A stretch of DNA of 5,871 nt, taken from assembly GCA_029939965.1 (NCBI GenBank), contig JAOZRY010000055.1, positions 1-5,871 on the forward strand. Reading direction: 5' to 3'. Shown one piece after another: positions 1 through 5,848 of this stretch. Below the pieces are notes generated by a model that was not told where the DNA came from, made no database searches, and saw only the letters and a list, made by a program, of their open reading frames with translations. Origin of the DNA: Bacteroidales bacterium. Its GTDB lineage: Bacteria; Bacteroidota; Bacteroidia; Bacteroidales; 4484-276. The position numbers and the translations under genes are program-made. How positions within the stretch are numbered: position 1 is the stretch's first letter; each line of letters opens with the position of its first letter.

Positions 1-108
1 CCAACAAAAATATCAGCCGCCACTTCAGCAATCTACCACTCCAATCCCTGCCGCTTGCGATACGAGTAACTAATCACGGGGAAATTGGCGCACAGGGCTG
101 CTGTTAGT
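1..108. other. Left-edge sequence, no gene assignable
   Basis: This stretch is about 50 percent GC, clearly richer than the AT-rich leader that follows the hairpin repeat. All three + frames are open from the window edge but close quickly, with stops at 67-69, 71-73 and 105-107. Any of them could be the last codons of a gene lying to the left, and none shows a motif I recognise. On the minus strand the complement is G-rich with no start codon and ribosome site that I would trust. It may be the tail of an upstream gene or part of the same mobile or repeat sequence as the neighbouring hairpin. Confidence 0.3.
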
Positions 109-180
109 ACGTTTCCAAGTCTTTCGGACGTTGGAAAGTCGGGAGCAAAACTTTCCAACGTCCGAAGGACTTGGAAACGT
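109..180. repeat. 72-base near-perfect inverted repeat (REP-like or MITE-like hairpin)
   Basis: The left arm 109-139 and right arm 150-180 are 31 bases each and are reverse complements except at one position, where a G·T (G·U in RNA) pair replaces a Watson-Crick pair. The loop is 10 bases (140-149). Each arm is also an imperfect palindrome: TTTCCAA at 112-118 faces TTGGAAA at 131-137, and TTTCCAA at 152-158 faces TTGGAAA at 171-177. The element can therefore form one long hairpin or two short ones of about 10-11 pairs. No T tract follows on either strand, so it does not look like an intrinsic terminator. Such structures are typical of dispersed intergenic repeats (REP elements mobilised by RAYT transposases) or miniature transposons. 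The class is inferred, because only one copy is visible here. Confidence 0.75.
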
Positions 181-341
181 TACACGAAAAAAAAATGTAA
201 TCCTTTCCGCCAGATGCAAATTTTTAATAACTAAATCTTTTGCTGAACCAAACATCTTTGTCTAAATATCAATCGCAAAACAGATGATGTTTTAATTCAT
301 TTTAAATAAGGATGTAATGATGTATTTTTAACATTTGTTTA

Positions 342-349
342 TAATTTTG
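342..349 (+). promoter_or_regulatory. Candidate Bacteroidota -7 element for the rnf operon
   Basis: The octamer TAATTTTG matches the Bacteroidota sigma-ABfr consensus TAnnTTTG exactly. It lies 97 bases before the rnfB start codon, which would give a 5' untranslated leader of roughly 90 bases. The usual upstream TTTG about 19-20 bases earlier is not present at the right spacing; the nearest TTTG, at 334-337, is too close. AT-rich sequence produces such octamers by chance fairly often, so this is a plausible but unproven promoter. Confidence 0.45.
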
Positions 350-394
350 CCCGCTGAAAAAAGCTGAGTAAGTCACTATAATTTTTTTTTGGCT

Positions 395-411
395 TTTTCA
401 TGAAATGAAAA
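395..411. promoter_or_regulatory. Short dyad, possible operator
   Basis: TTTTCAT at 395-401 and ATGAAAA at 405-411 are perfect inverted copies separated by three bases, and the inner TTTCATGAAA is itself palindromic. The dyad lies between the candidate promoter and the rnfB start. A dimeric regulator could bind such a site, but in AT-rich DNA a 7-base dyad may be chance. I recognise no regulator family for it. Confidence 0.2.
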
Positions 412-434
412 TTAAATTCTGGTTCAAAATAAAA

Positions 435-439
435 AGGAG
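435..439 (+). promoter_or_regulatory. Ribosome binding site for rnfB, supports GTG start
   Basis: AGGAG ends six bases before the GTG at 446-448, an ideal spacing. The next in-frame ATG, at 458-460, is 18 bases away, so the site favours GTG as the true start. Starting at 458 would remove four residues from the membrane anchor. Confidence 0.75.
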
Positions 440-445
440 CAAACC

Positions 446-1369
446 GTGAATGATGTAATGATTTTTGCAGTAATCTCTCTCAGTGCTATTGGCGTTACCG
501 CTGCAGTCATATTGTTTTTTGTTGCACAAAAATTTAAGGTGATCGAAGATCCCAAAATTGATGAAGTAGATGAGGCTTTACCAGGTGCTAATTGTGGTGG
601 CTGTGGCTATGCAGGTTGCCGTGCATTTGCTGAGGGTATTGTAAAAGCCGAATCGCTCGATGGCTTTAATTGCCCTGTGGGTGGCAACGATGTAATGGCT
701 GATGTGGCAAAATTAATGGGGCTGGAAGTAGAGGAAAAAGAACCTATGATTGCTGTTTTGCGCTGTTTTGGATCTGTTGCCAATACACCCCCAAAAGTTA
801 AATACGAAGGGCCTGCAACCTGCGGGTTTGCACATGGCTTGTATTCGGGCGAAGGCGGATGCCCTTATGGTTGTCTGGGTTTGGGCGATTGTGCAGTGTC
901 CTGCGATTTTGATGCCCTCTATATGGACGAAAAAACCGGACTACCGGTTGTTGTTGCTGATAAATGTGTGGCTTGCGGTGCTTGTGTTAAGGCCTGCCCC
1001 AGAAACATTTTCGAACTCAGAGCCAAAGGCAAAAAGGATCGTAGAATTCATGTTACATGCGTTAACAAAGAAAAAGGTGCACCTGCTAAGAAGAATTGTA
1101 GTGTTGCCTGCATCGGATGTGGAAAATGTGTAAAGGTTTGTCCCTTTGATGCCATCACACTCAAAAACAGTCTGGCATACATCGACTACGAAAAATGTAA
1201 GCTTTGCCGTAAGTGTGTTGTTGTATGTCCAACAAATGCCATACACGAAATCAACTTCCCGCCAAGGAAACCCAAGCCGGAGAAGAAAATAGAAGTGCCA
1301 AAAAAACCTACACCGGAACCAGCAAAGCTAAAAGAGACCGTGGTAGCAGAATCAAAAGAAAATAATTAG
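446..1369 (+). CDS. rnfB: Rnf complex subunit RnfB, ferredoxin-oxidising iron-sulfur protein
   Basis: RnfB is the electron entry subunit of the Rnf complex: it accepts electrons from reduced ferredoxin at the cytoplasmic face and passes them to the membrane subunits. The 307-residue protein begins with one membrane helix (residues about 4-27). It then has the RnfB-type cluster motif C50-x2-C53-x4-C58-x17-C76, a further group C107, C126, C139, C143, C149 and C153, and three ferredoxin-like CxxCxxCxxxCP motifs starting at C174, C222 and C251. C205 and C218 precede the second of these. The total of 24 cysteines is enough for six [4Fe-4S] clusters, as in the long RnfB of anaerobes rather than the short proteobacterial form. 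The tail after residue 272 is rich in Lys, Pro and Glu and looks disordered. It is the first gene of the operon and starts at GTG behind a good AGGAG site. The identity is secure; the cluster number is inferred from cysteine count. Confidence 0.96.
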   Translation: MNDVMIFAVISLSAIGVTAAVILFFVAQKFKVIEDPKIDEVDEALPGANCGGCGYAGCRAFAEGIVKAESLDGFNCPVGGNDVMADVAKLMGLEVEEKEPMIAVLRCFGSVANTPPKVKYEGPATCGFAHGLYSGEGGCPYGCLGLGDCAVSCDFDALYMDEKTGLPVVVADKCVACGACVKACPRNIFELRAKGKKDRRIHVTCVNKEKGAPAKKNCSVACIGCGKCVKVCPFDAITLKNSLAYIDYEKCKLCRKCVVVCPTNAIHEINFPPRKPKPEKKIEVPKKPTPEPAKLKETVVAESKENN

Positions 1370-1396
1370 TGATTACGGATTTCAATATATAACGAA

Positions 1397-2734
1397 ATGA
1401 TATTGAAAACATTCAAACTCGGAGGTATCCATCCTCCGGAGAATAAATTCTCAGCAGGTGTCGCCATCGAGGTTTTACCTGTTCCAAAGCGTGTATTTAT
1501 TCCTATTTCCCAACATTTGGGAGCACCTTCCACAGTTTTGGTTAAAAGAGGAGAGGAAGTTAAAACCGGCCAGTTGTTAGCCAAAAGTTCAGGGTTTATC
1601 TCTGCCAATATTCACTCTTCTGTTACCGGAAAGGTTTTTAAAATCGACAACGTAATGGATCAGTCGGGATATAAACGAACTTCGATAATTATCGATACCA
1701 TCGAAGATGAATGGCAAGATGGAATTGATATTTCGGCAGATATTTTGCCTGAAATTACCCTTTCCAAACAAGAGATTATTCAGCGCATTAACGACATGGG
1801 CGTTGTTGGACTTGGCGGTGCAACATTCCCTACTCATGTTAAAATGATGGTACCCGAAGGGAAAAATGCCGAATATCTCATTATTAATGGTGTGGAGTGT
1901 GAGCCATATCTCACATCCGATCACAGGTTAATGATGGAAAAGGGAGAGGAACTACTTATTGGTATCTCCATCCTGATGGAGGCATTGGGTGTAAATAAGG
2001 CCTTAATTGGCATCGAGAATAATAAACCTGATGCCATTGATCATTTAACCAAATTGGCAAATAAATTTAAAGGAATTTCAGTGCATTCGTTAAAGGTTAA
2101 ATATCCGCAAGGTGGCGAAAAGCAGTTAATCAAAGCATTAACAGGACGTGAGGTTCCTTCGGGTAAACTACCTATCGAAACAGGGTGCGTGGTGGATAAC
2201 GTGGGAACAGCCTTTGCAGTTTACGAAGCTGTTCAAAAAAATAAACCGCTCATCGAACGGGTGGTTACTGTTACCGGAAAAGCAGCCAAAAAGCCATCAA
2301 ACTTCATGGTTCGTGTTGGAACTCCAATAACCGAACTGATTGAAAAGGCCGGTGGGGTATCCGAAAATTTGGCCAAAGTAATTGGCGGTGGCCCAATGAT
2401 GGGTAAAGCCCTGATGTCGATGGAAGCACCTATCGTAAAAGGTTCGTCAGGAATATTGCTTGTCCCCGAAGAAGAAGCACACCGAACAACACCAAAATCG
2501 TGTATTCGCTGTGGCAGATGTATTACTGTATGCCCAATGGGATTAGAGCCATTTTTGCTTGCACAGGAGGTTCTGCACGAATTATGGGAGCGAGCCGAAA
2601 AGGATATGATTATGGATTGTATCGAATGTGGCTCATGTCATTATACCTGTCCGTCAGGCCGACCACTGCTCGACTATATCAGGCTTGGGAAAAATAAAGT
2701 AGGTCATATTATCAGAACGAGAGGAAAAAAATAA
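1397..2734 (+). CDS. rnfC: Rnf complex subunit RnfC, NADH/FMN- and iron-sulfur-binding
   Basis: RnfC is the peripheral cytoplasmic subunit where NAD+ is reduced; by family knowledge it is related to the flavin- and NADH-binding subunit of complex I. In this 445-residue protein the N-terminus carries the family signature GGIHPPENK (9-17). A glycine-rich nucleotide/FMN region follows, with GLGGATFPTH (138-147) and INGVECEPYLTSDHR (163-177). YPQGGEKQLI lies at 236-245, and an SLBB-type region spans about 285-335. Two [4Fe-4S] motifs lie near the end, C369-x2-C372-x2-C375-x3-C379-P and C408-x2-C411-x2-C414-x3-C418-P. The protein stops soon after the second motif, so it lacks the long Ala/Lys-rich tail of enterobacterial RsxC. 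An in-frame TGA at 1370-1372 leaves ATG 1397 as the only sensible start. No clear Shine-Dalgarno is visible. It lies 27 bases after rnfB. Confidence 0.96.
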   Translation: MILKTFKLGGIHPPENKFSAGVAIEVLPVPKRVFIPISQHLGAPSTVLVKRGEEVKTGQLLAKSSGFISANIHSSVTGKVFKIDNVMDQSGYKRTSIIIDTIEDEWQDGIDISADILPEITLSKQEIIQRINDMGVVGLGGATFPTHVKMMVPEGKNAEYLIINGVECEPYLTSDHRLMMEKGEELLIGISILMEALGVNKALIGIENNKPDAIDHLTKLANKFKGISVHSLKVKYPQGGEKQLIKALTGREVPSGKLPIETGCVVDNVGTAFAVYEAVQKNKPLIERVVTVTGKAAKKPSNFMVRVGTPITELIEKAGGVSENLAKVIGGGPMMGKALMSMEAPIVKGSSGILLVPEEEAHRTTPKSCIRCGRCITVCPMGLEPFLLAQEVLHELWERAEKDMIMDCIECGSCHYTCPSGRPLLDYIRLGKNKVGHIIRTRGKK

Positions 2735-2737
2735 ATT

Positions 2738-3739
2738 ATGGATACTTTACTTACTATATCAGGCTCACCTCACGTCCATACCAGCCAATCGGTACGGAAA
2801 ATCATGTACACTGTATTTTATGCCATGCTACCGGCAATGCTGGTTTCTTTTTACTTTTTTGGTTTGGATGCGGTAAGAGTAATGGCGATTTCAATAATTG
2901 CCTGTGTTTCGGTTGAATATCTTATTCAGAAATATTTAATTAAAGGTGATCTTACCATCAATGATGGCTCAGCAATCGTTACGGGTGTGTTGTTGGCGTT
3001 TAATGTGCCTACCAACTTGCCAACCTTTATTATTATTATCGGAGCTATTGTATCCATCGGAATTGCAAAAATGGCTTTTGGAGGCATAGGGAAAAATCCT
3101 TTTAACCCTGCACTTGTAGGACGTGTATTTTTACTCATCTCCTTTCCGGTTCAAATGACAAGCTGGCCAATTCCAAAGCCAAATTTTCCTACAGCTCTGG
3201 TTGATGTAATTACAGGCCCTACACCATTAGGGATTCTTAAAGAAGGAGTTGGTGCTAATCAAACCGTACAACAATTGATGGGTGAAATGCCTGATTTTAT
3301 TGATTTGCTTATTGGTTTCCAGGGTGGTTCGATGGGCGAAATGTCGGCCATTGCATTATTGTTGGGTGCTGTATTTATGTTTTTCCGCAAAGCTATTACA
3401 TGGCACATACCGGTAGCATATCTGGTTTCTGCCATTGGTTTTGCAACTATTATGTGGGCTATCGATCCTACACAATATGCCAATCCGTTATTCCACCTTG
3501 CTACCGGTGGTTTGATGTTAGGTATTTTCTTTATGGCAACCGATATGGTGAGTTCGCCAATGTCCTCAAAAGGGATGATTGTGTATGGAATTGGCTGTGG
3601 GGTAATTACAATGGTGATACGTTTTTGGGGAGGATATCCCGAAGGAGTTTCATTCGCAATTCTAATAATGAATGCGGCAGCACCACTAATAAATAATTCA
3701 TTCAAACCAAAACGATTCGGAGTAATTAAAACAACGTAA
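2738..3739 (+). CDS. rnfD: Rnf complex membrane subunit RnfD, covalent FMN carrier
   Basis: RnfD is a polytopic inner-membrane subunit, homologous to NqrB, that carries FMN bound through a threonine and takes part in coupling electron flow to ion transport. The 333-residue protein is strongly hydrophobic, with about nine or ten likely membrane segments. Family landmarks are SPHVHT near the N-terminus (10-15), NDGSAIVTGVLLAFNVP (75-91), GGIGKNPFNPALVGRV (115-130) and FFMATDMVSSP (264-274). The expected attachment motif, Dxx(S/T)xAT, appears as D156-V-I-T159-G-P161-T162-P-L, so T162 is the likely flavin acceptor, with proline in place of the usual alanine. The start codon is three bases after the rnfC stop, and GAGAGG at 2719-2724 is a rather distant ribosome site, so translation may be coupled to rnfC. 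Confidence 0.95.
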   Translation: MDTLLTISGSPHVHTSQSVRKIMYTVFYAMLPAMLVSFYFFGLDAVRVMAISIIACVSVEYLIQKYLIKGDLTINDGSAIVTGVLLAFNVPTNLPTFIIIIGAIVSIGIAKMAFGGIGKNPFNPALVGRVFLLISFPVQMTSWPIPKPNFPTALVDVITGPTPLGILKEGVGANQTVQQLMGEMPDFIDLLIGFQGGSMGEMSAIALLLGAVFMFFRKAITWHIPVAYLVSAIGFATIMWAIDPTQYANPLFHLATGGLMLGIFFMATDMVSSPMSSKGMIVYGIGCGVITMVIRFWGGYPEGVSFAILIMNAAAPLINNSFKPKRFGVIKTT

Positions 3740-3805
3740 TAACATTGCATACGTTTTCTCCGAAAATAAACACGAAAAAACACGATTCAAAATATACCGG
3801 AAGCT
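3740..3805. repeat. rnfD-rnfG spacer with short direct repeat
   Basis: This 66-base gap is the only long one inside the operon. AAACACGA occurs at 3768-3775 and again at 3778-3785, ten bases apart, next to an A-rich run. I see no terminator hairpin and no TAnnTTTG element on the + strand, so rnfG, rnfE and rnfA are probably still transcribed with the upstream genes. The repeat may be a decayed intergenic element. Confidence 0.45.
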
Positions 3806-4381
3806 ATGGCTAAAAAAGAATCAACATTTACTAATATGTTTTTAACACTGCTCATAGTAACAGCAATTTCTTCGCTGGCTGCAAGTAGTGTGTACAACCT
3901 TACCAAAGGCCCTATTGCAGAAGTTCAGCGTCTGAAGCTGCAAAAAGCAATCGGGCAGGTTATGCCGGGTTTTACTGATATCGAGAGGCTATCGTTAATT
4001 CCAAAAGATGGTGGTGATTCATTGATTTTTTTCAAGGGATTTGAAAACGGCAAAGACCTCGGAGTGGCAGTTAAAACATACACAAATCTTGGCTACAGTG
4101 GTTTAATAAAACTAATGGTTGGCTTTAAACCCGATGGAACCATAAACAATGTAGAAGTGCTGGAACATAAAGAAACACCGGGGTTGGGTACTAAAATGGC
4201 TGATGCATTTTTTAAAGATCAGTTTATAAACAAAAACCCCAAAACTTTTAAATTGTCGGTTGTAAAAGACGGTGGTGATGTTGATGCCATTACTGCGGCC
4301 ACCATTACTTCCAGAGCTTTTTGCGATGGTGTAATGCGGGCTTATGATACTTTTGAAGAAATGAAACAAGAAAATAAATAG
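3806..4381 (+). CDS. rnfG: Rnf complex subunit RnfG, periplasmic covalent FMN protein
   Basis: RnfG is a flavoprotein anchored by one N-terminal helix, with its FMN_bind domain outside the cytoplasmic membrane; by family knowledge its FMN is attached to threonine by the ApbE flavin transferase. The 191-residue protein has a membrane helix at about 10-30, then GYSGLIKLMVGFKPDGTI (96-113) and the conserved HKETPGLGTKMAD (121-133). The attachment motif is D160-A-I-T163-A-A-T166-I-T-S, matching Dxx(S/T)xAT with T166 as the acceptor. Length is normal for the family. The start is supported by homology-like spacing to the helix; GGAAG at 3799-3803 is very close to the ATG, so the ribosome site is weak. 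The TAG stop shares bases with the strong ribosome site of rnfE. Confidence 0.95.
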   Translation: MAKKESTFTNMFLTLLIVTAISSLAASSVYNLTKGPIAEVQRLKLQKAIGQVMPGFTDIERLSLIPKDGGDSLIFFKGFENGKDLGVAVKTYTNLGYSGLIKLMVGFKPDGTINNVEVLEHKETPGLGTKMADAFFKDQFINKNPKTFKLSVVKDGGDVDAITAATITSRAFCDGVMRAYDTFEEMKQENK

Positions 4382-4386
4382 GAGGG
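4380..4386 (+). promoter_or_regulatory. Strong ribosome binding site for rnfE
   Basis: AGGAGGG overlaps the last two bases of the rnfG TAG stop and ends six bases before the rnfE ATG at 4393. It is the strongest Shine-Dalgarno in the operon and fixes the rnfE start. The overlap means ribosomes finishing rnfG pass directly over it. Confidence 0.75.
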
Positions 4387-4392
4387 TAGATC

Positions 4393-4977
4393 ATGAATCA
4401 AATGCAAAACTTTACCAAAGGATTCTTTAAAGAGAATGCAGTATTTGTTATGCTATTAGGGATGTGCCCGGCATTAGCTGTTACAAGTTCAGCAATTAAT
4501 GGTTTGGGTATGGGGCTTGCCACAACATTTGTGCTTGTGATGTCCAACATTGTAATATCCCTCATCAAAAATTTTGTTCCTGGCAAGGTGCGTATCCCTG
4601 TTTTTATTGTGGTGATTGCATCCTTTGTTACCATCGTAGATTTAATTATGGCCGGATATGCGCCAGCGTTGCACGAACAGTTAGGTATTTTTATTCCACT
4701 TATTGTTGTTAACTGCCTTGTACTTGGGCGTGCCGAGGCTTTTGCTTCAAAAAATAGTCTGGGTTCATCGGCTTTGGATGGTCTGGGAATGGGGCTTGGA
4801 TTTGCAATGGCACTTACCATGCTTGGAGCTGTGAGAGAAATTTTTGGTGCCCTTTCGTTTTTCGGATATAAGTTTGCTCCCGGCGATGGAATCCTGGTTT
4901 TTATCCTGCCTCCCGGTGCGTTTATCGCTCTTGGATTTTTAATTGTTTTGGTGAATAAATTTACTAAAAAGGCTTAA
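4393..4977 (+). CDS. rnfE: Rnf complex membrane subunit RnfE
   Basis: RnfE is an integral membrane subunit homologous to NqrD. Together with RnfA it forms a pseudo-symmetric pair that holds an iron-sulfur cluster within the membrane, on the path between the cytoplasmic clusters and the flavins. The 194-residue protein has about six hydrophobic helices. The two cluster cysteines are visible as C25 in LGMCPALAVT and C108 in VVNCLVLGRAEAFA. Other family landmarks are SSALDGLGMGLGFA (125-138) and LGAVREIFG (144-152). These two are the only cysteines, which agrees with the model of two ligands from each partner. It follows rnfG by 11 bases and rnfA follows it by another 11. RnfA and RnfE are related, but the GRAEAFA and REIFG motifs mark this one as RnfE. 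Confidence 0.95.
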   Translation: MNQMQNFTKGFFKENAVFVMLLGMCPALAVTSSAINGLGMGLATTFVLVMSNIVISLIKNFVPGKVRIPVFIVVIASFVTIVDLIMAGYAPALHEQLGIFIPLIVVNCLVLGRAEAFASKNSLGSSALDGLGMGLGFAMALTMLGAVREIFGALSFFGYKFAPGDGILVFILPPGAFIALGFLIVLVNKFTKKA

Positions 4978-4988
4978 AAGAAATAACT

Positions 4989-5567
4989 ATGGAATATATT
5001 ATTATAATTATCGGTACTGTATTGGTCAGCAACATTGTGTTGGCTAACTTTTTGGGTATATGTCCGTTTCTTGGTGTGTCAGGCAAAATCTCAACAGCAG
5101 CAGGAATGAGTGGTGCAGTTTTGTTTGTGATGACTGTTGCAGTAATTGTAACCTGGCTCATCCAGACTTATATACTCGACCCTTTAAGCCTCGGATTTCT
5201 TCAAACAATCTCATTTATTTTGGTTATAGCCTCCCTTGTTCAGGTTGTGGAGATTATCCTTAAAAAAGTAAGTCCGCCATTATACCAGGCTCTTGGGGTG
5301 TTTTTGCCACTAATTACAACCAACTGCGCCATAATGGGTGTAGCCTTATTGGTGGTGCAAAAGGATTATAACTTGTTGGAAGGAACCATTTACGCCATCG
5401 GAAACTCTATAGGTTTTGCATTGGCATTAGTGCTTTTTGCAGGTTTGCGCGAGCACTTAGAATTAATGGATGTTCCAAAAGGTATGCGTGGAATGCCAAT
5501 CGCTTTGGTTGTGGCCGGGATTCTTTCGCTTGCATTTATGGGATTTGCCAATCTGGTAAAATTTTAG
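4989..5567 (+). CDS. rnfA: Rnf complex membrane subunit RnfA
   Basis: RnfA is the NqrE homologue and the inverted partner of RnfE. The two together bury an iron-sulfur site in the membrane, with ligands from both subunits. The 192-residue protein has about six helices. Cysteines C25 (LGICPFLGVS) and C113 (LITTNCAIMGVAL) are the conserved ligands and the only cysteines. The N-terminus VLVSNIVLANFLG and the later FALALVLFAGLREHLEL are typical of the family. ATG 4989 is preceded by only a weak purine stretch, AAAAGAAATAA, so translation may depend on coupling to rnfE. It is the last gene of the operon, followed by a probable terminator. No rnfH or other accessory gene follows directly. Confidence 0.96.
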   Translation: MEYIIIIIGTVLVSNIVLANFLGICPFLGVSGKISTAAGMSGAVLFVMTVAVIVTWLIQTYILDPLSLGFLQTISFILVIASLVQVVEIILKKVSPPLYQALGVFLPLITTNCAIMGVALLVVQKDYNLLEGTIYAIGNSIGFALALVLFAGLREHLELMDVPKGMRGMPIALVVAGILSLAFMGFANLVKF

Positions 5568-5625
5568 TATCAATAAAATATTCACAGTTGGTTTTATAAA
5601 AATCAATTTGTATTTACATAAACAG

Positions 5626-5660
5626 AACCTTTGATTATTAATTATAATCAGGGGTTTTTT
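5626..5660 (+). terminator. Rho-independent terminator of the rnf operon
   Basis: The arms 5626-5638 and 5644-5656 form a 13-base-pair stem that includes two G·T pairs, with a 5-base loop (5639-5643). The core TGATTAT/ATAATCA is perfect and is closed by CC/GG. Six T residues (5655-5660), then GTTTT, follow directly. The hairpin begins 58 bases after the rnfA stop codon and fits a transcript end for all six genes. Confidence 0.8.
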
Positions 5661-5789
5661 GTTTTGGCAATATTTACTAACTGGTTTAACACAAACCAAA
5701 TAATTAATATCGGTTCTTGTTTTGGAAAACTAACCAATATGTTGTTTAAATATTTTGTTGTCAATTTCCCGTTTTGAGGTTTCAATAAT
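5661..5789. other. AT-rich intergenic region with weak dyads
   Basis: No frame here looks coding. Two weak inverted repeats are visible: TGGTTT (5682-5687) against AAACCA (5693-5698), and GTTTT (5719-5723) against AAAAC (5726-5730), the latter flanked by GGTT and AACC. A minus-strand frame of 78 codons covering 5463-5699 overlaps the end of rnfA and the terminator and is not credible. Confidence 0.4.
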
Positions 5790-5817
5790 AAATCGTAAAT
5801 CATAAATCATAAATCGA
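5790..5817. repeat. Four-copy heptamer tandem repeat
   Basis: Four consecutive 7-base units read AAATCGT, AAATCAT, AAATCAT and AAATCGA. They vary only at the last two positions and lie just upstream of a candidate promoter. Copy number of such short repeats can change by replication slippage, which might affect expression of the next gene, but nothing here shows that it does. Confidence 0.75.
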
Positions 5818-5823
5818 AATAGA

Positions 5824-5831
5824 TACTTTTG
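5824..5831 (+). promoter_or_regulatory. Candidate -7 element for a downstream gene
   Basis: TACTTTTG matches TAnnTTTG exactly and lies 18-28 bases before two possible ATG codons at the window edge. No TTTG is found 19-20 bases upstream, where the heptamer repeat sits instead. Its position after a terminator makes a new transcription unit reasonable. Confidence 0.4.
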
Positions 5832-5848
5832 TTATTTTGAACTAAACC

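Larger units (their letters stand above)
181..445 (+). other. AT-rich leader upstream of rnfB
   Basis: This non-coding stretch leads into the operon and is about 27 percent GC in its first 60 bases. It contains a run of nine A at 188-196 region, a TAnnTTTG element at 342-349, a run of nine T at 382-390, a short dyad at 395-411 and the rnfB ribosome binding site. I see no tRNA, no riboswitch-like conserved core and no credible small gene. A 61-codon minus-strand frame starting at 255 runs through the hairpin repeat and is not believable as a protein. Confidence 0.5.

Noticed and set aside
70..255. Minus-strand 61-codon frame through the hairpin repeat
   Set aside because: It translates both arms of the inverted repeat, has no ribosome site or recognisable domain, and its codons simply follow the palindrome.
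353..398. Possible attenuator in the rnf leader: AAAAAGC (358-364) against GCTTTTT (392-398), with a T run between
   Set aside because: The stem is only seven pairs, mostly A-T, with a 27-base loop, and the T run lies inside the loop rather than after the stem; chance pairing is more likely.
750..1133. Plus-strand 127-codon frame inside rnfB
   Set aside because: It overlaps the cysteine-rich core of rnfB in another frame and has no ribosome site or domain.
3259..3783. Minus-strand 174-codon frame opposite rnfD
   Set aside because: It lies almost wholly antisense to the conserved rnfD coding sequence and has no family motif; it is an antisense shadow.
4398..4820. Minus-strand 140-codon frame opposite rnfE
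   Set aside because: It is antisense to a conserved membrane gene, and its composition reflects the complement of hydrophobic codons.
446..5567. Na+-translocating NADH:quinone reductase (Nqr) operon
   Set aside because: The ferredoxin-type RnfB and the two-cluster RnfC are present, and there is no NqrF or NqrA; the homologous membrane subunits match Rnf context.
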